From Gammaproteobacteria bacterium (lineage in GTDB: Bacteria; Pseudomonadota; Gammaproteobacteria; UBA6429; Thiohalophilaceae), in the NCBI GenBank assembly GCA_029880855.1, contig JAOUNS010000016.1, positions 62,001 through 126,000 of the forward strand: 64,000 nt of DNA, written 5' to 3'. Below are positions 28,817 through 37,176 of the stretch, in pieces (position 1 is the stretch's first letter; every line of letters begins with the position of its first letter). A model generated the notes under the pieces. It was not told where the DNA came from, ran no database searches, and was given only the letters and a program-made list of their open reading frames with translations. Both the position numbers and the translations under genes were made by a program.

Positions 28817-30175
28817 ATGTCCGACGAAACCGAAAACAATAACGACAGCGCAAGTCTGCACGATTTACTCAATCGGCGGGATGAAGCCGATACAGGACGG
28901 GTAACCGAGCTGTTGCAGGACATGCACCCGGCGGATATCGCCCACCTGCTCGAATCCCTGCACACTGAACAACGAGATTATCTCTGGCCGCTGGTCCCGG
29001 TGGGCGCGGAAGGCGAGATCCTGCTGCACCTGAATGATCAGTTGCGTGCCGGCATTATCAGCAAGATGGGCGCAGAAGAGCTGTTGGAAGCGGCAGAACA
29101 GCTCGATACTGACGACCTGGCGGACATCATTCCTGAAATGCCCCTGAATGTGACGCAGGAATTACTGCTCACCATGGAGGCTCAGGACCGGGACCGGTTG
29201 CGTTCAGTCCTCTCTTATCCGGATGATACCGCCGGCGGTTTGATGGACCCGGATACGATTATGGTCCGGGAGGACATTACCCTGGATGTGGTACAGCGTT
29301 TTTTACGCAAGCGAGGTGAAATTCCCAGCGGCACCGATACCTTGTTTGTGGTGGATCGTGACAGTCAATTCCTGGGGGTATTGCCGCTGACCCTGTTGTT
29401 GATCAAGGACCCGGGTACCCGGGTAAGTGACATCATGGATAAATCTGTTGAGGCTATCCCGGCCGAAACCCCCGCCCGCGATGTCGCCAATATGTTCGAA
29501 CGCCGCGACCTGATCTCCGCACCGGTAGTGGATGTGGAAAAACGCTTGTTGGGTCGCATCACTATTGATGACGTGGTGGATGTTATCCGGGAAACCGCCG
29601 ATCACTCTTTCATGAGTATGGCCGGTATGAACGAAGAAGAGGATATGTTCGCACCGGTGTTCCGCAGCACGAAACGTCGCAGTCTGTGGCTGGGCATAAA
29701 CCTGCTCACCGCCTTTCTTGCCTCCTGGGTGATTGGACTGTTTGATACCACGATTCAGCAGCTGGTCGCACTGGCCATCTTGATGCCCATTGTAGCCAGC
29801 ATGGGCGGTATCGCCGGCAGTCAGACCCTGACCCTGGTGATCCGCGGCATGGCGCTGGGAACGGTCAGCCAGAGTAATGCCAAACGACTTTTCCTGAAAG
29901 AATTTATGGTCGGCATCTGGAACGGCCTGATCTGGGCAACGGTGATCGCCGGTGTTGCAGGGCTTTGGTTCAACAGCGTGAATCTGGCATTGATCATCGC
30001 CCTGGCCATCACGGTCAATTTAATCGTCGCCGCCATTGCCGGTGCAACGATACCGATGCTGCTGCAGAAAATCGGTGCTGATCCCGCCCTGGCAGGTACG
30101 GTAGTTCTCACCACGGTTACTGATGTTGTGGGCTTTTTCACATTTTTAGGTCTGGCGGCCCTGTTTCTGGTATAA
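28817..30175 (+). CDS. mgtE: Magnesium transporter MgtE
   Basis: This 452-aa protein has an N-terminal MgtE domain (VTELLQDMHPADIAHLLESL), two CBS domains (about residues 135-260) and five C-terminal membrane helices with MPIVASMGGIAGSQTLTLVIRG, the pore-region motif. MgtE is a Mg2+ channel gated by the cytosolic domains, which sense Mg2+. The ATG at 28817 has AGGA seven bases upstream; an in-frame TTG at 28811 is not needed. Its position after the PTS cluster is seen in several gammaproteobacteria. Confidence 0.96.
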   Translation: MSDETENNNDSASLHDLLNRRDEADTGRVTELLQDMHPADIAHLLESLHTEQRDYLWPLVPVGAEGEILLHLNDQLRAGIISKMGAEELLEAAEQLDTDDLADIIPEMPLNVTQELLLTMEAQDRDRLRSVLSYPDDTAGGLMDPDTIMVREDITLDVVQRFLRKRGEIPSGTDTLFVVDRDSQFLGVLPLTLLLIKDPGTRVSDIMDKSVEAIPAETPARDVANMFERRDLISAPVVDVEKRLLGRITIDDVVDVIRETADHSFMSMAGMNEEEDMFAPVFRSTKRRSLWLGINLLTAFLASWVIGLFDTTIQQLVALAILMPIVASMGGIAGSQTLTLVIRGMALGTVSQSNAKRLFLKEFMVGIWNGLIWATVIAGVAGLWFNSVNLALIIALAITVNLIVAAIAGATIPMLLQKIGADPALAGTVVLTTVTDVVGFFTFLGLAALFLV

Positions 30176-30267
30176 AGGTTTAACGGGTCGCCACACAGTT
30201 CCACTAAACGGCCCGGACAGGCTGCCGATAAATTGATAACTATACAAAAAATCGCACAATCACCGGC

Positions 30268-30486
30268 ATGACAGCAAAACGTAAAAAATGGATGGACCTC
30301 TATCAAACAGATATACCGGTCCTGGCTCGTCTGCTCAGCAGCAGCCTGATTGCCCGTGGTTTCACTGCCAAATATCAGAAGAAAAAACCCAGTGGCGGCA
30401 CCGAATCCACACCATTTGTAAGGATCGAATACACGGAACTGGAAACAGCAAAAACCTTGTTGATTAAATACCACCTGCTTGGTTGA
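30268..30486 (+). CDS. Small protein of unknown function
   Basis: This 72-aa reading frame (MTAKRKKWMDLYQTDIPVLARLL...) is basic at the start and has a helix-rich look with DIPVLARLLSSSLIARGF and ETAKTLLIKYHLLG. I recognise no family. It could be a DUF2007-like signal-transducing protein, whose members have a short fold that often reads VLxxLLxxxGI and ends with a helix, but this is a weak resemblance. It has no signal peptide. It lies 92 bp after mgtE, so it may be read from its own promoter or as the last gene of that unit. Confidence 0.5.
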   Translation: MTAKRKKWMDLYQTDIPVLARLLSSSLIARGFTAKYQKKKPSGGTESTPFVRIEYTELETAKTLLIKYHLLG

Positions 30487-30579
30487 ATCGACACCGGCCT
30501 GCGCCCAAACCTGCTCTTCCTGCACTACACCTCATCACTCATTCCAAAACCGTCGGTAATGGGATAGTCTTGTTTTCAC

Positions 30580-30585
30580 TATACT
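30580..30585 (+). promoter_or_regulatory. Candidate -10 box (TATACT)
   Basis: TATACT lies about 110 bp upstream of the secreted-protein gene at 30689. The -35 region at 17-18 bp spacing is poor. If used, the transcript leader would carry the CTGACATGT repeats. Confidence 0.25.
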
Positions 30586-30617
30586 ATCCAACATCAATGG
30601 AACAGAGATCGGACAAT

Positions 30618-30649
30618 CTGACATGTCTGACATGTCTGACATGTCTGAC
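30618..30649 (+). repeat. Tandem 9-bp repeat, 3.5 copies of CTGACATGT
   Basis: Three perfect copies (30618-30626, 30627-30635, 30636-30644) are followed by CTGAC. Each junction creates the palindrome GACATGTC. The array lies about 40 bp before the start of the next gene and is in frame with it, reading Met-Ser-Asp repeatedly if translated. A 9-bp unit keeps that frame on expansion or loss. The true start is probably at 30689, so I treat the array as leader DNA. Confidence 0.9.
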
Positions 30650-30688
30650 CGTTTCCACCAGGGCGCAGCAAACCAAAGGGGAGTGAGA

Positions 30689-31483
30689 ATGAAATTATCA
30701 ATCAACCTGTTCGGCATGATCCTGCTGTGCAGCCTTTGCCGTCCTGTCATGGCAACCGGATTGTGGCAAGCCGAAGAATATGCCACATTGTGTCAGCAGG
30801 CTGTCAAACCGGACAAAACCATGCTGGCCGGTGAAATGGGTGATTATCTGAAAATACTGCAAACCGAGGACAAGATCGATATCGACAAGATCAGAATCCC
30901 GGCAACCCGCCTCATCGAAGCGGCACTGGATAAAGCCATCAGTCTCAACTGGGCGGCCCTGGAATTTTTTACCGAGCCCAATTTTGCCGGAAATAATGCC
31001 TGTATGGTCTTTATGACTGAGGCCATGCTGCAGGCCGTGGATAAAAAATATAATCTGCACACACTGTGGATGATCAATGCCCCGTACGATGTAGATGATG
31101 AGGGCAAGGGAAAAATCATGCCCATGAAATTCCTGTTGATGGGCCGAGGCAAACTGATTGTGGGTTATAAGACAAACCGGGTGATATCGGTGAAGGACTA
31201 CCCAGTATTCACCGGTCGCTATGACTATACTGAATATACGTCCATGGATATCATCAATAAACCGAATCAAACCGGAGTGTTCAATATCAAATCATGGAAA
31301 AGCGCCGCTGCCGGATCAACCCCGTTTTATGGACCGGCCAATGCCGAAATTCTTTCCATGGAAATCGCACTTGATAACAGGGAAGAGATCCTGATCAAAT
31401 GCAGAGAGACCTGGGTTGTCCCCGCTGAACAAAGAGTGGATCGTCTGAAGTTTGAAGTCAGGCAAAACCGGATAAGCGGATAG
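30689..31483 (+). CDS. Secreted protein of unknown function
   Basis: From the ATG at 30689 the protein is 264 aa with a signal peptide (MKLSINLFGMILLCSLCRPVMA) and a strong AGGGGAG ribosome site. A longer frame from 30623 would start in the tandem repeat with MSDMSDMSD and hide the signal peptide. The mature part contains three Cys, the stretch LNWAALEFFTEPNFAGNNACMVFMTEAML, and a C-terminal half rich in beta-strand-like segments. I recognise no domain. It looks periplasmic, with no lipobox. It converges with the membrane protein at 31521. Confidence 0.65.
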   Translation: MKLSINLFGMILLCSLCRPVMATGLWQAEEYATLCQQAVKPDKTMLAGEMGDYLKILQTEDKIDIDKIRIPATRLIEAALDKAISLNWAALEFFTEPNFAGNNACMVFMTEAMLQAVDKKYNLHTLWMINAPYDVDDEGKGKIMPMKFLLMGRGKLIVGYKTNRVISVKDYPVFTGRYDYTEYTSMDIINKPNQTGVFNIKSWKSAAAGSTPFYGPANAEILSMEIALDNREEILIKCRETWVVPAEQRVDRLKFEVRQNRISG

Positions 31484-31503
31484 CCGGACCCTGCCGGGTC
31501 CGG
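31484..31503. terminator. Hairpin between convergent genes
   Basis: CCGGACCC (31484-31491) and GGGTCCGG (31496-31503) form a perfect 8-bp GC-rich stem with a TGCC loop. It lies in the 37-bp gap between the convergent genes ending at 31483 and 31521. There is no T-run on either strand, so it may be a termination or RNA-end-protecting structure rather than a textbook terminator. Confidence 0.5.
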
Positions 31504-31520
31504 AAGATCGTTCATACAGT

Positions 31521-31937
31521 CTACATGACCAGCCAGGCACCGTAGATAAAACAGGCCGTAGCAATCGTAGAACCGGCTGAGCCGATGAAATTACCTACAT
31601 AGACCAGCCGATAAATCGCATTGCCGCTGAAGAACGTGAGTCCTCGCTCTCCTGTTGATGCGCCAAGGAACATGGAAAAACAGAAACCATAGCCTGATGC
31701 GACAAAAGAAATAATCAGAATTTTTTCCCACAATGCGGGCATTTTGAGGATCGGTAACGCCGCAGCAAATGCGATCATGGCTGTGCCGCCCATACACAGG
31801 CTGGAATGGGCCACACGCCAGGCTCGAATCTGATCATGCGACTTGTTTTTCAGTATGACCATGTTAAAGGGTAAACCGGCCGCCAGGCCAATCATCAAAA
31901 CCATACCACCATGAAACGCCAGATCGAGGGCTGTCAT
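31521..31937 (-). CDS. Four-helix membrane protein resembling styrene oxide isomerase (StyC fold)
   Basis: This 138-aa protein has four hydrophobic segments (about residues 8-28, 45-65, 71-92, 112-136). Two stretches recall styrene oxide isomerase: WRVAHSSL (His44) in the place of the heme-ligating WARAHS region, and RGLTF at 98-102. Aligned from memory with StyC, His44 matches the axial heme ligand, while the catalytic Asn, Asp and Tyr positions appear to be Gly50, Ser81 and Met89. It could therefore be a heme protein with altered chemistry, or only a distant fold relative. It is next to an FAD monooxygenase on the same strand, the kind of enzyme that makes epoxides for StyC in styrene degradation. 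Confidence 0.5.
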   Translation of the reverse strand: MTALDLAFHGGMVLMIGLAAGLPFNMVILKNKSHDQIRAWRVAHSSLCMGGTAMIAFAAALPILKMPALWEKILIISFVASGYGFCFSMFLGASTGERGLTFFSGNAIYRLVYVGNFIGSAGSTIATACFIYGAWLVM

Positions 31938-32000
31938 TTTCTATTCTCCTGTGTTGTCTTCGTTATCATGTCGTCAATGAACAGAGGCGGAATGACCGCC

Positions 32001-33185
32001 TCATGCCTGCATGAAATTTTCAATTACCGGCTTGGCAATGCGGCTGCCGAGTGAATTTGACAGGACCTTCAGTACCGTCATCTTCATGCCGTGTCGAACG
32101 GTGCCCCGTGCACCGTAGAGCAAAGACAACCAATGGGATGTCCGCACCAGACGCTGGTTGGCATTCCACTGACTTTGTTCATAGCTTTTCAGGATTGTGT
32201 TTATCTCTTCACCGGCTTCCAGTAACGGACCGACATGGGCGGCCAGTGAGCCGGCGTCACTCAATGCCAGCGCCATCCCCTGCCCGGCTGTTGGGTTGGT
32301 GGTATGGGCGGCATCTCCGATAATTACCGCACCATCAGTGACATACCTGGGGGCATGGGTGCGCGTAATCGTATAGACGTGTGAACCGTCCCGAAACAGT
32401 TTCATACCTTTCAGACTCGGAACCCGCTCCACCAGTATTGTCGACAGTTCGTCATCAGACAGCCCCATCCAGTAGGATGCGCTGCCGGCTTCAACCAATA
32501 CACCCACACCGACCCGATCGGGTCTGGGCATCAGTAAAACACCACCGTCCGCATGCAACTGGATACGCATGGCATCCTGATAAGATGCCGGTCGTTCCGC
32601 CTCAAGCCCAAAATAGGCATGGTCATAATAATAGGATTCAAACGGTATCCCCAACATGTTACGCAAGGCGGACTGTTGCCCGTCTGCACCTACGGTTAAG
32701 GGGGCGGTTACTTCATGATCGCCCGTATCATCTTTGTAAGCGATGCCTCTGACTGGCCCGTCTTCCGTATCACGCAATAGGCCTTTTAATGTCGCAGGTT
32801 GTGCCAGCGTGACATTGCCGGTTGCCATGGCCTGGGCCTGCAACAACAGTTCGGTCTTGGCATGGGGCAAAACCAGATAGGGAGAAGATTCACCATCGGT
32901 CAACTTGGTGTGAAACAACATGCGATCCTGATGATGAAACTCAACCTGATCGATGGGTACTGCACCCGCTTCCATCAGTGCATCAAATAAACCCCACTGG
33001 GCCAACAGCGCGGTATTTTTCGGCACCAGACTGTCACCACGATGTATAGTCCCCAACCGGCGGCGCTTTTCCAGCAATAAAATCCGTAGCTTGTGTTTTG
33101 CCAGGGCACAAGCCAGACCGGAGCCTGCGATACCTGAGCCGATGATGATCAAGTCATAGTCATAGTTTGTCTTACTGGATGTCAT
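32001..33185 (-). CDS. FAD-dependent monooxygenase (PHBH/UbiH-like)
   Basis: This 394-aa flavoprotein has the Rossmann GxGxxG at residues 16-21 (IIGSGIAGSGLA), Glu39 at the end of strand 2 (LLLEKR), the VGADGQQSALR DG-motif and the second FAD motif IIGDAAHTTNPTAGQGMALALSD. This pattern is that of group A aromatic hydroxylases, ubiquinone hydroxylases, squalene epoxidases and related enzymes. No reductase partner is adjacent. A short C-terminal basic region (VRHGMKMTVLKVLSNSLGSRIAK) may touch the membrane. It overlaps the lipid kinase by 4 bp and precedes the StyC-like gene by 63 bp. Substrate unknown. Confidence 0.85.
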   Translation of the reverse strand: MTSSKTNYDYDLIIIGSGIAGSGLACALAKHKLRILLLEKRRRLGTIHRGDSLVPKNTALLAQWGLFDALMEAGAVPIDQVEFHHQDRMLFHTKLTDGESSPYLVLPHAKTELLLQAQAMATGNVTLAQPATLKGLLRDTEDGPVRGIAYKDDTGDHEVTAPLTVGADGQQSALRNMLGIPFESYYYDHAYFGLEAERPASYQDAMRIQLHADGGVLLMPRPDRVGVGVLVEAGSASYWMGLSDDELSTILVERVPSLKGMKLFRDGSHVYTITRTHAPRYVTDGAVIIGDAAHTTNPTAGQGMALALSDAGSLAAHVGPLLEAGEEINTILKSYEQSQWNANQRLVRTSHWLSLLYGARGTVRHGMKMTVLKVLSNSLGSRIAKPVIENFMQA

Positions 33186-34060
33186 TGCACTCCTCCCATC
33201 GCCTGAATTGCACCGGGCATGATACTGATATCAACCGGCGTATACATATCGGTCAGTTCACCATCCAGCGTCAGGGGCATGGGTTCACTGCTCTCCACGC
33301 GCAGTTTTGTCGCTGTGCCCATGATCACTGCCGGCATCTTTTCATGACCCGCAGACAGCACCTTGCTGAAGGTATACAACAGCTTCGGTACCGACATTTT
33401 TGGAAATATACAATAGTCCATCACACCATCATCAACGCGAGCCTGCGGCGTCAAGCGAAAACCACCGGCATAACTTGCGGTGTTGGTCACGGCCAACAGC
33501 ATCACTTTGCCGGCGTAATTAATCTTTTCACCATTGACGGAAATGTGTTGCGGGCGATAGCGGAACATGGCGCGCAGGGCGCTTTGAGTATAAAGCCAGC
33601 GACCACGTCGCATACGTGAGGAGTTGATGTAGTTGAGTGCCAGGGTATCCATGCCAAGACCCAGGACACAATAATAGTAGCGGTCACCGGCCTTAATCAC
33701 ATCGAATGGCCGGATATGTTCCTGCACCAGCAGATTGGCTGCCGCTTCGATATCTTTCGGTAACCCCATGGCAACCGCGATATCGTTACCGGTACCCGCA
33801 GGCAGTATGCCAAAAGCAGTCCTGCTGCCGACCAGACCATTGGCGGCGAAATGAGCCGTACCATCACCACCCACCGCAATAACCCTGGCGTATCCCGCGC
33901 GCGCCGCTTCAGCTGCAAGTTCCGTCACATGCTCGGCACTGTTGCTTTCCACCCATTCACAACCGGGCCAGGCATTTTCAAAAACAGCACGAACCCGGTT
34001 CAGTCGCTCCCCCGCCCGTCCTGCACCGGCAGACGGATTCAGTATTATTCTGGTTTTCAT
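33182..34060 (-). CDS. Lipid kinase of the diacylglycerol kinase (YegS/DgkB) family
   Basis: This 292-aa protein begins MKTRIILNPSAGAGRAGERL and has the catalytic stretch AVGGDGTAHFAANGLVG and FGILPAGTGNDIAVAMGLP, both conserved in diacylglycerol, sphingosine and YegS-type kinases. The C-terminal half is the beta-sandwich of the family (GFRLTPQARVDDGVMDYCIF). It phosphorylates a lipid hydroxyl with ATP; the lipid is not identifiable. Its stop overlaps the FAD monooxygenase start, and its start overlaps the stop of a 73-codon frame, so a lipid-modifying operon is likely. Confidence 0.92.
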   Translation of the reverse strand: MKTRIILNPSAGAGRAGERLNRVRAVFENAWPGCEWVESNSAEHVTELAAEAARAGYARVIAVGGDGTAHFAANGLVGSRTAFGILPAGTGNDIAVAMGLPKDIEAAANLLVQEHIRPFDVIKAGDRYYYCVLGLGMDTLALNYINSSRMRRGRWLYTQSALRAMFRYRPQHISVNGEKINYAGKVMLLAVTNTASYAGGFRLTPQARVDDGVMDYCIFPKMSVPKLLYTFSKVLSAGHEKMPAVIMGTATKLRVESSEPMPLTLDGELTDMYTPVDISIMPGAIQAMGGVQ

Positions 34061-34278
34061 TCCTGCGCCTCATCAACAACGATCCAGTCCGGGCCGGCAG
34101 ATAAATCCGTAGAACAGTAATCGCCTGGATGTATCGTCACTTCACCTGCAAATAATGTCAGGACAACACAGCCTGAGAAAAAGATTTCCGTTTCAGTCAA
34201 CACTCGCCCTGTGATATTCATTATCATAGCGGAGCAAACTACACGGTTGCTGCATAACCGGACCGTGTTCGCCCCCAT
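34057..34278 (-). CDS. Possible small protein coupled to the lipid kinase
   Basis: A 73-codon frame ends with TGA overlapping the kinase ATG (ATGA). Internal starts at MIMNITG would give a protein of about 55 aa with HPGDYCSTDLSAGPDWIVVDEAQE at the end. No strong ribosome site precedes any of the starts and I know no homologue. The coupling geometry is the only positive evidence. Confidence 0.35.
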   Translation of the reverse strand: MGANTVRLCSNRVVCSAMIMNITGRVLTETEIFFSGCVVLTLFAGEVTIHPGDYCSTDLSAGPDWIVVDEAQE

Positions 34279-34602
34279 CAGCAGAAATTTACTGCACGCG
34301 AAAAAAGTGCGCGCTTACTGACATATTCGCCTTATCTTAGCAGAGACAGCCAAGCCTTCAACTGATTTGTGTATTAGCCGGGTTATCGCAGAAATTACCA
34401 CCGCCTGTCTCGGAAACCGCGCTTAATCGGCAATATCATTATTAACACGTAGCGTCTTTTACCACTTATTAACAGGGATTTCCCTGATGTATATCCCGCA
34501 GGAGATAAACATATGTAAAATTACTATTACTTTTAGTCATGTTTATTAACGCTTGCAGGCATAGTAGGCTAGACTGCAGTCTTGCGTAAGCGGAGAAAAC
34601 TG
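34279..34602. other. 324-bp intergenic region between divergent genes
   Basis: This AT-rich gap separates the minus-strand lipid-kinase unit from the DUF4202 gene. It contains a 14-bp palindrome CAGGGATTTCCCTG (34473-34486) and an AGGAG (34500-34504) eight bases before an ATG that is followed at once by TAA (34513-34518). Promoters for both directions are expected. I see no RNA gene with confidence. Confidence 0.5.
34473..34486. promoter_or_regulatory. Perfect 14-bp palindrome, operator-like
   Basis: CAGGGAT/TTCCCTG is an exact inverted repeat in the divergent intergenic region, 117 bp before the DUF4202 ATG. Its size suits a dimeric regulator's half-site pair. No second copy was noticed nearby. 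Confidence 0.3.
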
Positions 34603-35208
34603 ATGTCTCAGAAAAATTACCTTAAAGCGATCGAACTGTTCGATACAGCGAATAGCGAAGATCCCAATTTTGAAACCGATGCCGGCGGCAAACAATGGCC
34701 CAAGGAATTACTCTATTCACACCGGATGGGTGAAATGCAGGAACGTTACCTCCCCGATGCTGATGATGCAGTCAAACTGGCAGTTCGGGCGCAACATATC
34801 CAGCGCTGGAAATCACCTCGCAGTGACTATCCCATGGATCGCATTGGGTATCTGAAATGGCGTACCGATTTGTACAAATTTCATGCGGAAACAGCCGGTA
34901 AACTGCTGAGTGAGGCCGGTTATGATGAGGCGTTTATCGAACGGGTCAAACAAGCGGTGGGGAAAAAATCCATCAAGTCCAACCCGGATACGCAAATGCT
35001 GGAAGATGTGGTCGATCTGGTCTTTATCGAACACTATATGCTCGACTTTGCGACACGTCATCCGGAGTACAGCGAAGAAAAATGGCTGGATATTATTCGC
35101 AAGACCTGGCACAAAATGTCAGAGCAAGGGCAACAATACGCACTCTCCGGCAAGATCGCCTTGCCAGAGCCCCTGATACCGTTGATCCAGAAAGCGGTTG
35201 CGGGGTAA
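34603..35208 (+). CDS. DUF4202 family protein
   Basis: This 201-aa protein has the hallmarks of DUF4202: AIELFDTANSEDPN, WPKELLYSHRM, VRAQHIQRWKSPRSDYPMDRIGYLKWRTDLYKFHAE and an end with IALPEPLIPLIQKAVAG. The conserved His, Arg and Trp residues suggest an enzyme, but no activity is established to my knowledge. The ATG at 34603 has GGAG upstream; the frame opens with TTG at 34582, which I do not use. It stands alone between the divergent intergenic region and pmbA. Confidence 0.9.
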   Translation: MSQKNYLKAIELFDTANSEDPNFETDAGGKQWPKELLYSHRMGEMQERYLPDADDAVKLAVRAQHIQRWKSPRSDYPMDRIGYLKWRTDLYKFHAETAGKLLSEAGYDEAFIERVKQAVGKKSIKSNPDTQMLEDVVDLVFIEHYMLDFATRHPEYSEEKWLDIIRKTWHKMSEQGQQYALSGKIALPEPLIPLIQKAVAG

Positions 35209-35227
35209 AACGATCTGAATTGCCGGG

Positions 35228-36589
35228 TTAATCCCCGGCAATCGTCATCTCATCGATCAGCCAGGATCCGGTCAGCAGATTGCCGCGCCGATCCACATCC
35301 CCGGCCACCGCCTGCAAACCACGGTACATCTGCCGCAGGTTGCCGGCCAGCGTGAACTCTTCAATGGGATACTGAATTTCGCCGCCTTCCACCCAGAAAC
35401 CGCCGGCCCCTCTCGAATAGTCACCGGTCACGATATTCACACCCTGCCCCATCACTTCGGTGACCAGTATGCCTTTATCCATCTGCCTGAGCAGCGCATC
35501 CAGGTCCGCCGCCTGGTGATTGATCGACAGGTTGTGTACCCCGCCCGCATTACCGGTGGTCTGCATGCCCAAATGACGGGCCGCATAACTGTCCAGCACA
35601 TAACCCTGCAAGACACCGGCTTCAATGATCCGCCGCTCACGGGTGGAGACCCCTTCACTGTCAAACGGTGAACTGCCCAGCCCCTGCAACAGGTGAGGCT
35701 GTTCCTGAATCTCAATGAAATCGGGAAAAATCGCTTGCCCCAGACTGTCGAGCAGAAACGAGGATTTGCGATACAGGGCGGAGCCGTTAATAGCGCGGAT
35801 GAAATGGCCCAATAACCCACGGGCTGCTTCGGCACTGAAGATCACCGGCAATTTGCCGGTCTGTATCTTCCGGGCACTGAGGCGTTCAACGGTGCGCTGT
35901 GCCGCTTTTTGGCCGACGCTCACTGCCGCTTCCAGTCCGGCGGGATTACGCGACAGGCTGTACCAGTGATCGCGCTGCATCTCGTCATTTTCCCGGCCGA
36001 TCATGGTGCAGCCAAGGCTGTGCCGTGAACTGGGATAACCGCCGACAAAGCCGTTGCTGTTGCCGTAGACCCGTGCACCGCTGTGCGTGGCAATGTAGGC
36101 CCCTTCAGAATTATGCAGCCGTTTGTCCACGGCAAAAGCCGCCGCTTCACATTCTTTCGCCATCTCCACCGCCGCATCCGGTGTGATATCCCAGGGCTGG
36201 TATAACTGTAAATCAGGAATATCCCTGGCCATCAGTGCCGGATCGGCCAGACCGGCATATTCATCTTCGGCGGTATAGCGGGCGATATCCACCGCCGCCC
36301 TGACCGTCTCACTGACCGCATGGGGACGAAAGTCCGTCGTACTGGCAGACCCCTTGCGCTGCCCGAAATAGACGGTTACACCCAATCCCTTGTCACGGTT
36401 GTATTCAATGGTCTCGACTTCACCCATGCGCACGGTCACAGAAAAACCGGCCTCACTGTTTACCCCCGCTTCGGCGCTGGTTGCCCCCAGGTCTTTGGCC
36501 TGTTGCAGAATATCACCCACCAGTTGTTTTAACTGATCCAGATCGTAAGCCGCCCGGGCCGTCGTGTTTTGTGCCATTAGTTTCGCCAT
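35228..36589 (-). CDS. pmbA: Metalloprotease-family protein PmbA/TldE
   Basis: This 453-aa protein is the TldE/PmbA half of the TldD-TldE heterodimer, which matures microcin B17 and trims exposed peptides in other bacteria. It shows SAEAGVNSEAGFSVTVRMGEVETIEYNRDKGLGVTVYFG at the N terminus, GNAGGVHNLSI and EVMGQGVNIVTGDYSRGAGGFWVEGGEIQYPIEEFTLAGNL near the C terminus. TldE lacks the zinc motif, and none is seen here. A second start four residues in is possible. tldD is nearby on the same strand, separated by darP. Confidence 0.95.
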   Translation of the reverse strand: MAKLMAQNTTARAAYDLDQLKQLVGDILQQAKDLGATSAEAGVNSEAGFSVTVRMGEVETIEYNRDKGLGVTVYFGQRKGSASTTDFRPHAVSETVRAAVDIARYTAEDEYAGLADPALMARDIPDLQLYQPWDITPDAAVEMAKECEAAAFAVDKRLHNSEGAYIATHSGARVYGNSNGFVGGYPSSRHSLGCTMIGRENDEMQRDHWYSLSRNPAGLEAAVSVGQKAAQRTVERLSARKIQTGKLPVIFSAEAARGLLGHFIRAINGSALYRKSSFLLDSLGQAIFPDFIEIQEQPHLLQGLGSSPFDSEGVSTRERRIIEAGVLQGYVLDSYAARHLGMQTTGNAGGVHNLSINHQAADLDALLRQMDKGILVTEVMGQGVNIVTGDYSRGAGGFWVEGGEIQYPIEEFTLAGNLRQMYRGLQAVAGDVDRRGNLLTGSWLIDEMTIAGD

Positions 36590-36660
36590 TCTGTAAATTA
36601 CCCTTTCTTTTATCCGTCCGACTTGTTTTAATCAGACGCATTTCACCTGCCGTGACCGCT

Positions 36661-37176
36661 ATGACTGATCAAGACGACAATATCGACCAACCGGAAGCCC
36701 CCAGCAAATCACAGCTCAAGCGTGATGCCCAGGCACTGCAGGATCTGGGCACGGAATTGCTGCAACTGGATAATGCAAGCCTGCAACGTTGCGCCTTGCC
36801 CGAGGCACTGCTGGATGCCGTCCTCGCCGCCCGCAAAATCAAACAACATGGCGCCAGAAAGCGGCAACTGCAATACATCGGCAAACTGATGCGGGGTATC
36901 GACCCGGCCCCTATTGAGGCGGAATTGAACCGGCTCCGGCAACTGCACTTGCAAAGCAATGCGACCTTTCACCTGATCGAGCAATGGCGCGATCGCCTGT
37001 TACAGGATGAACAATCCCTGGCGGAATTAATCGAACAGTACCCACAACTTGATCGTCAGCACCTGCGTCAATTGATCCGCAACGCCCGCAGTGAGCAGGC
37101 ACAAAACAAACCGCCCCGCCATGTGCGCAACCTGTTCCGTTATCTGCGGGAAATCATCCAGTCAGAAAACGACTAG
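36661..37176 (+). CDS. darP: Ribosome-associated protein DarP (YjgA/DUF615)
   Basis: This 171-aa protein has the YjgA pattern: [45 protein letters not shown], and [29 protein letters not shown]. It is highly charged and helical. In E. coli the protein binds 50S assembly intermediates. The ATG at 36661 is used; the longer frame from 36481 lies inside pmbA on the other strand. Its stop overlaps the tldD stop in convergent direction. Confidence 0.95.
   Translation: MTDQDDNIDQPEAPSKSQLKRDAQALQDLGTELLQLDNASLQRCALPEALLDAVLAARKIKQHGARKRQLQYIGKLMRGIDPAPIEAELNRLRQLHLQSNATFHLIEQWRDRLLQDEQSLAELIEQYPQLDRQHLRQLIRNARSEQAQNKPPRHVRNLFRYLREIIQSEND

Noticed and set aside
30623-30688. An N-terminal extension of the secreted protein beginning MSDMSDMSD
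   Set aside because: It has no good ribosome site, and the signal peptide with AGGGGAG at 30677-30683 marks the start at 30689.
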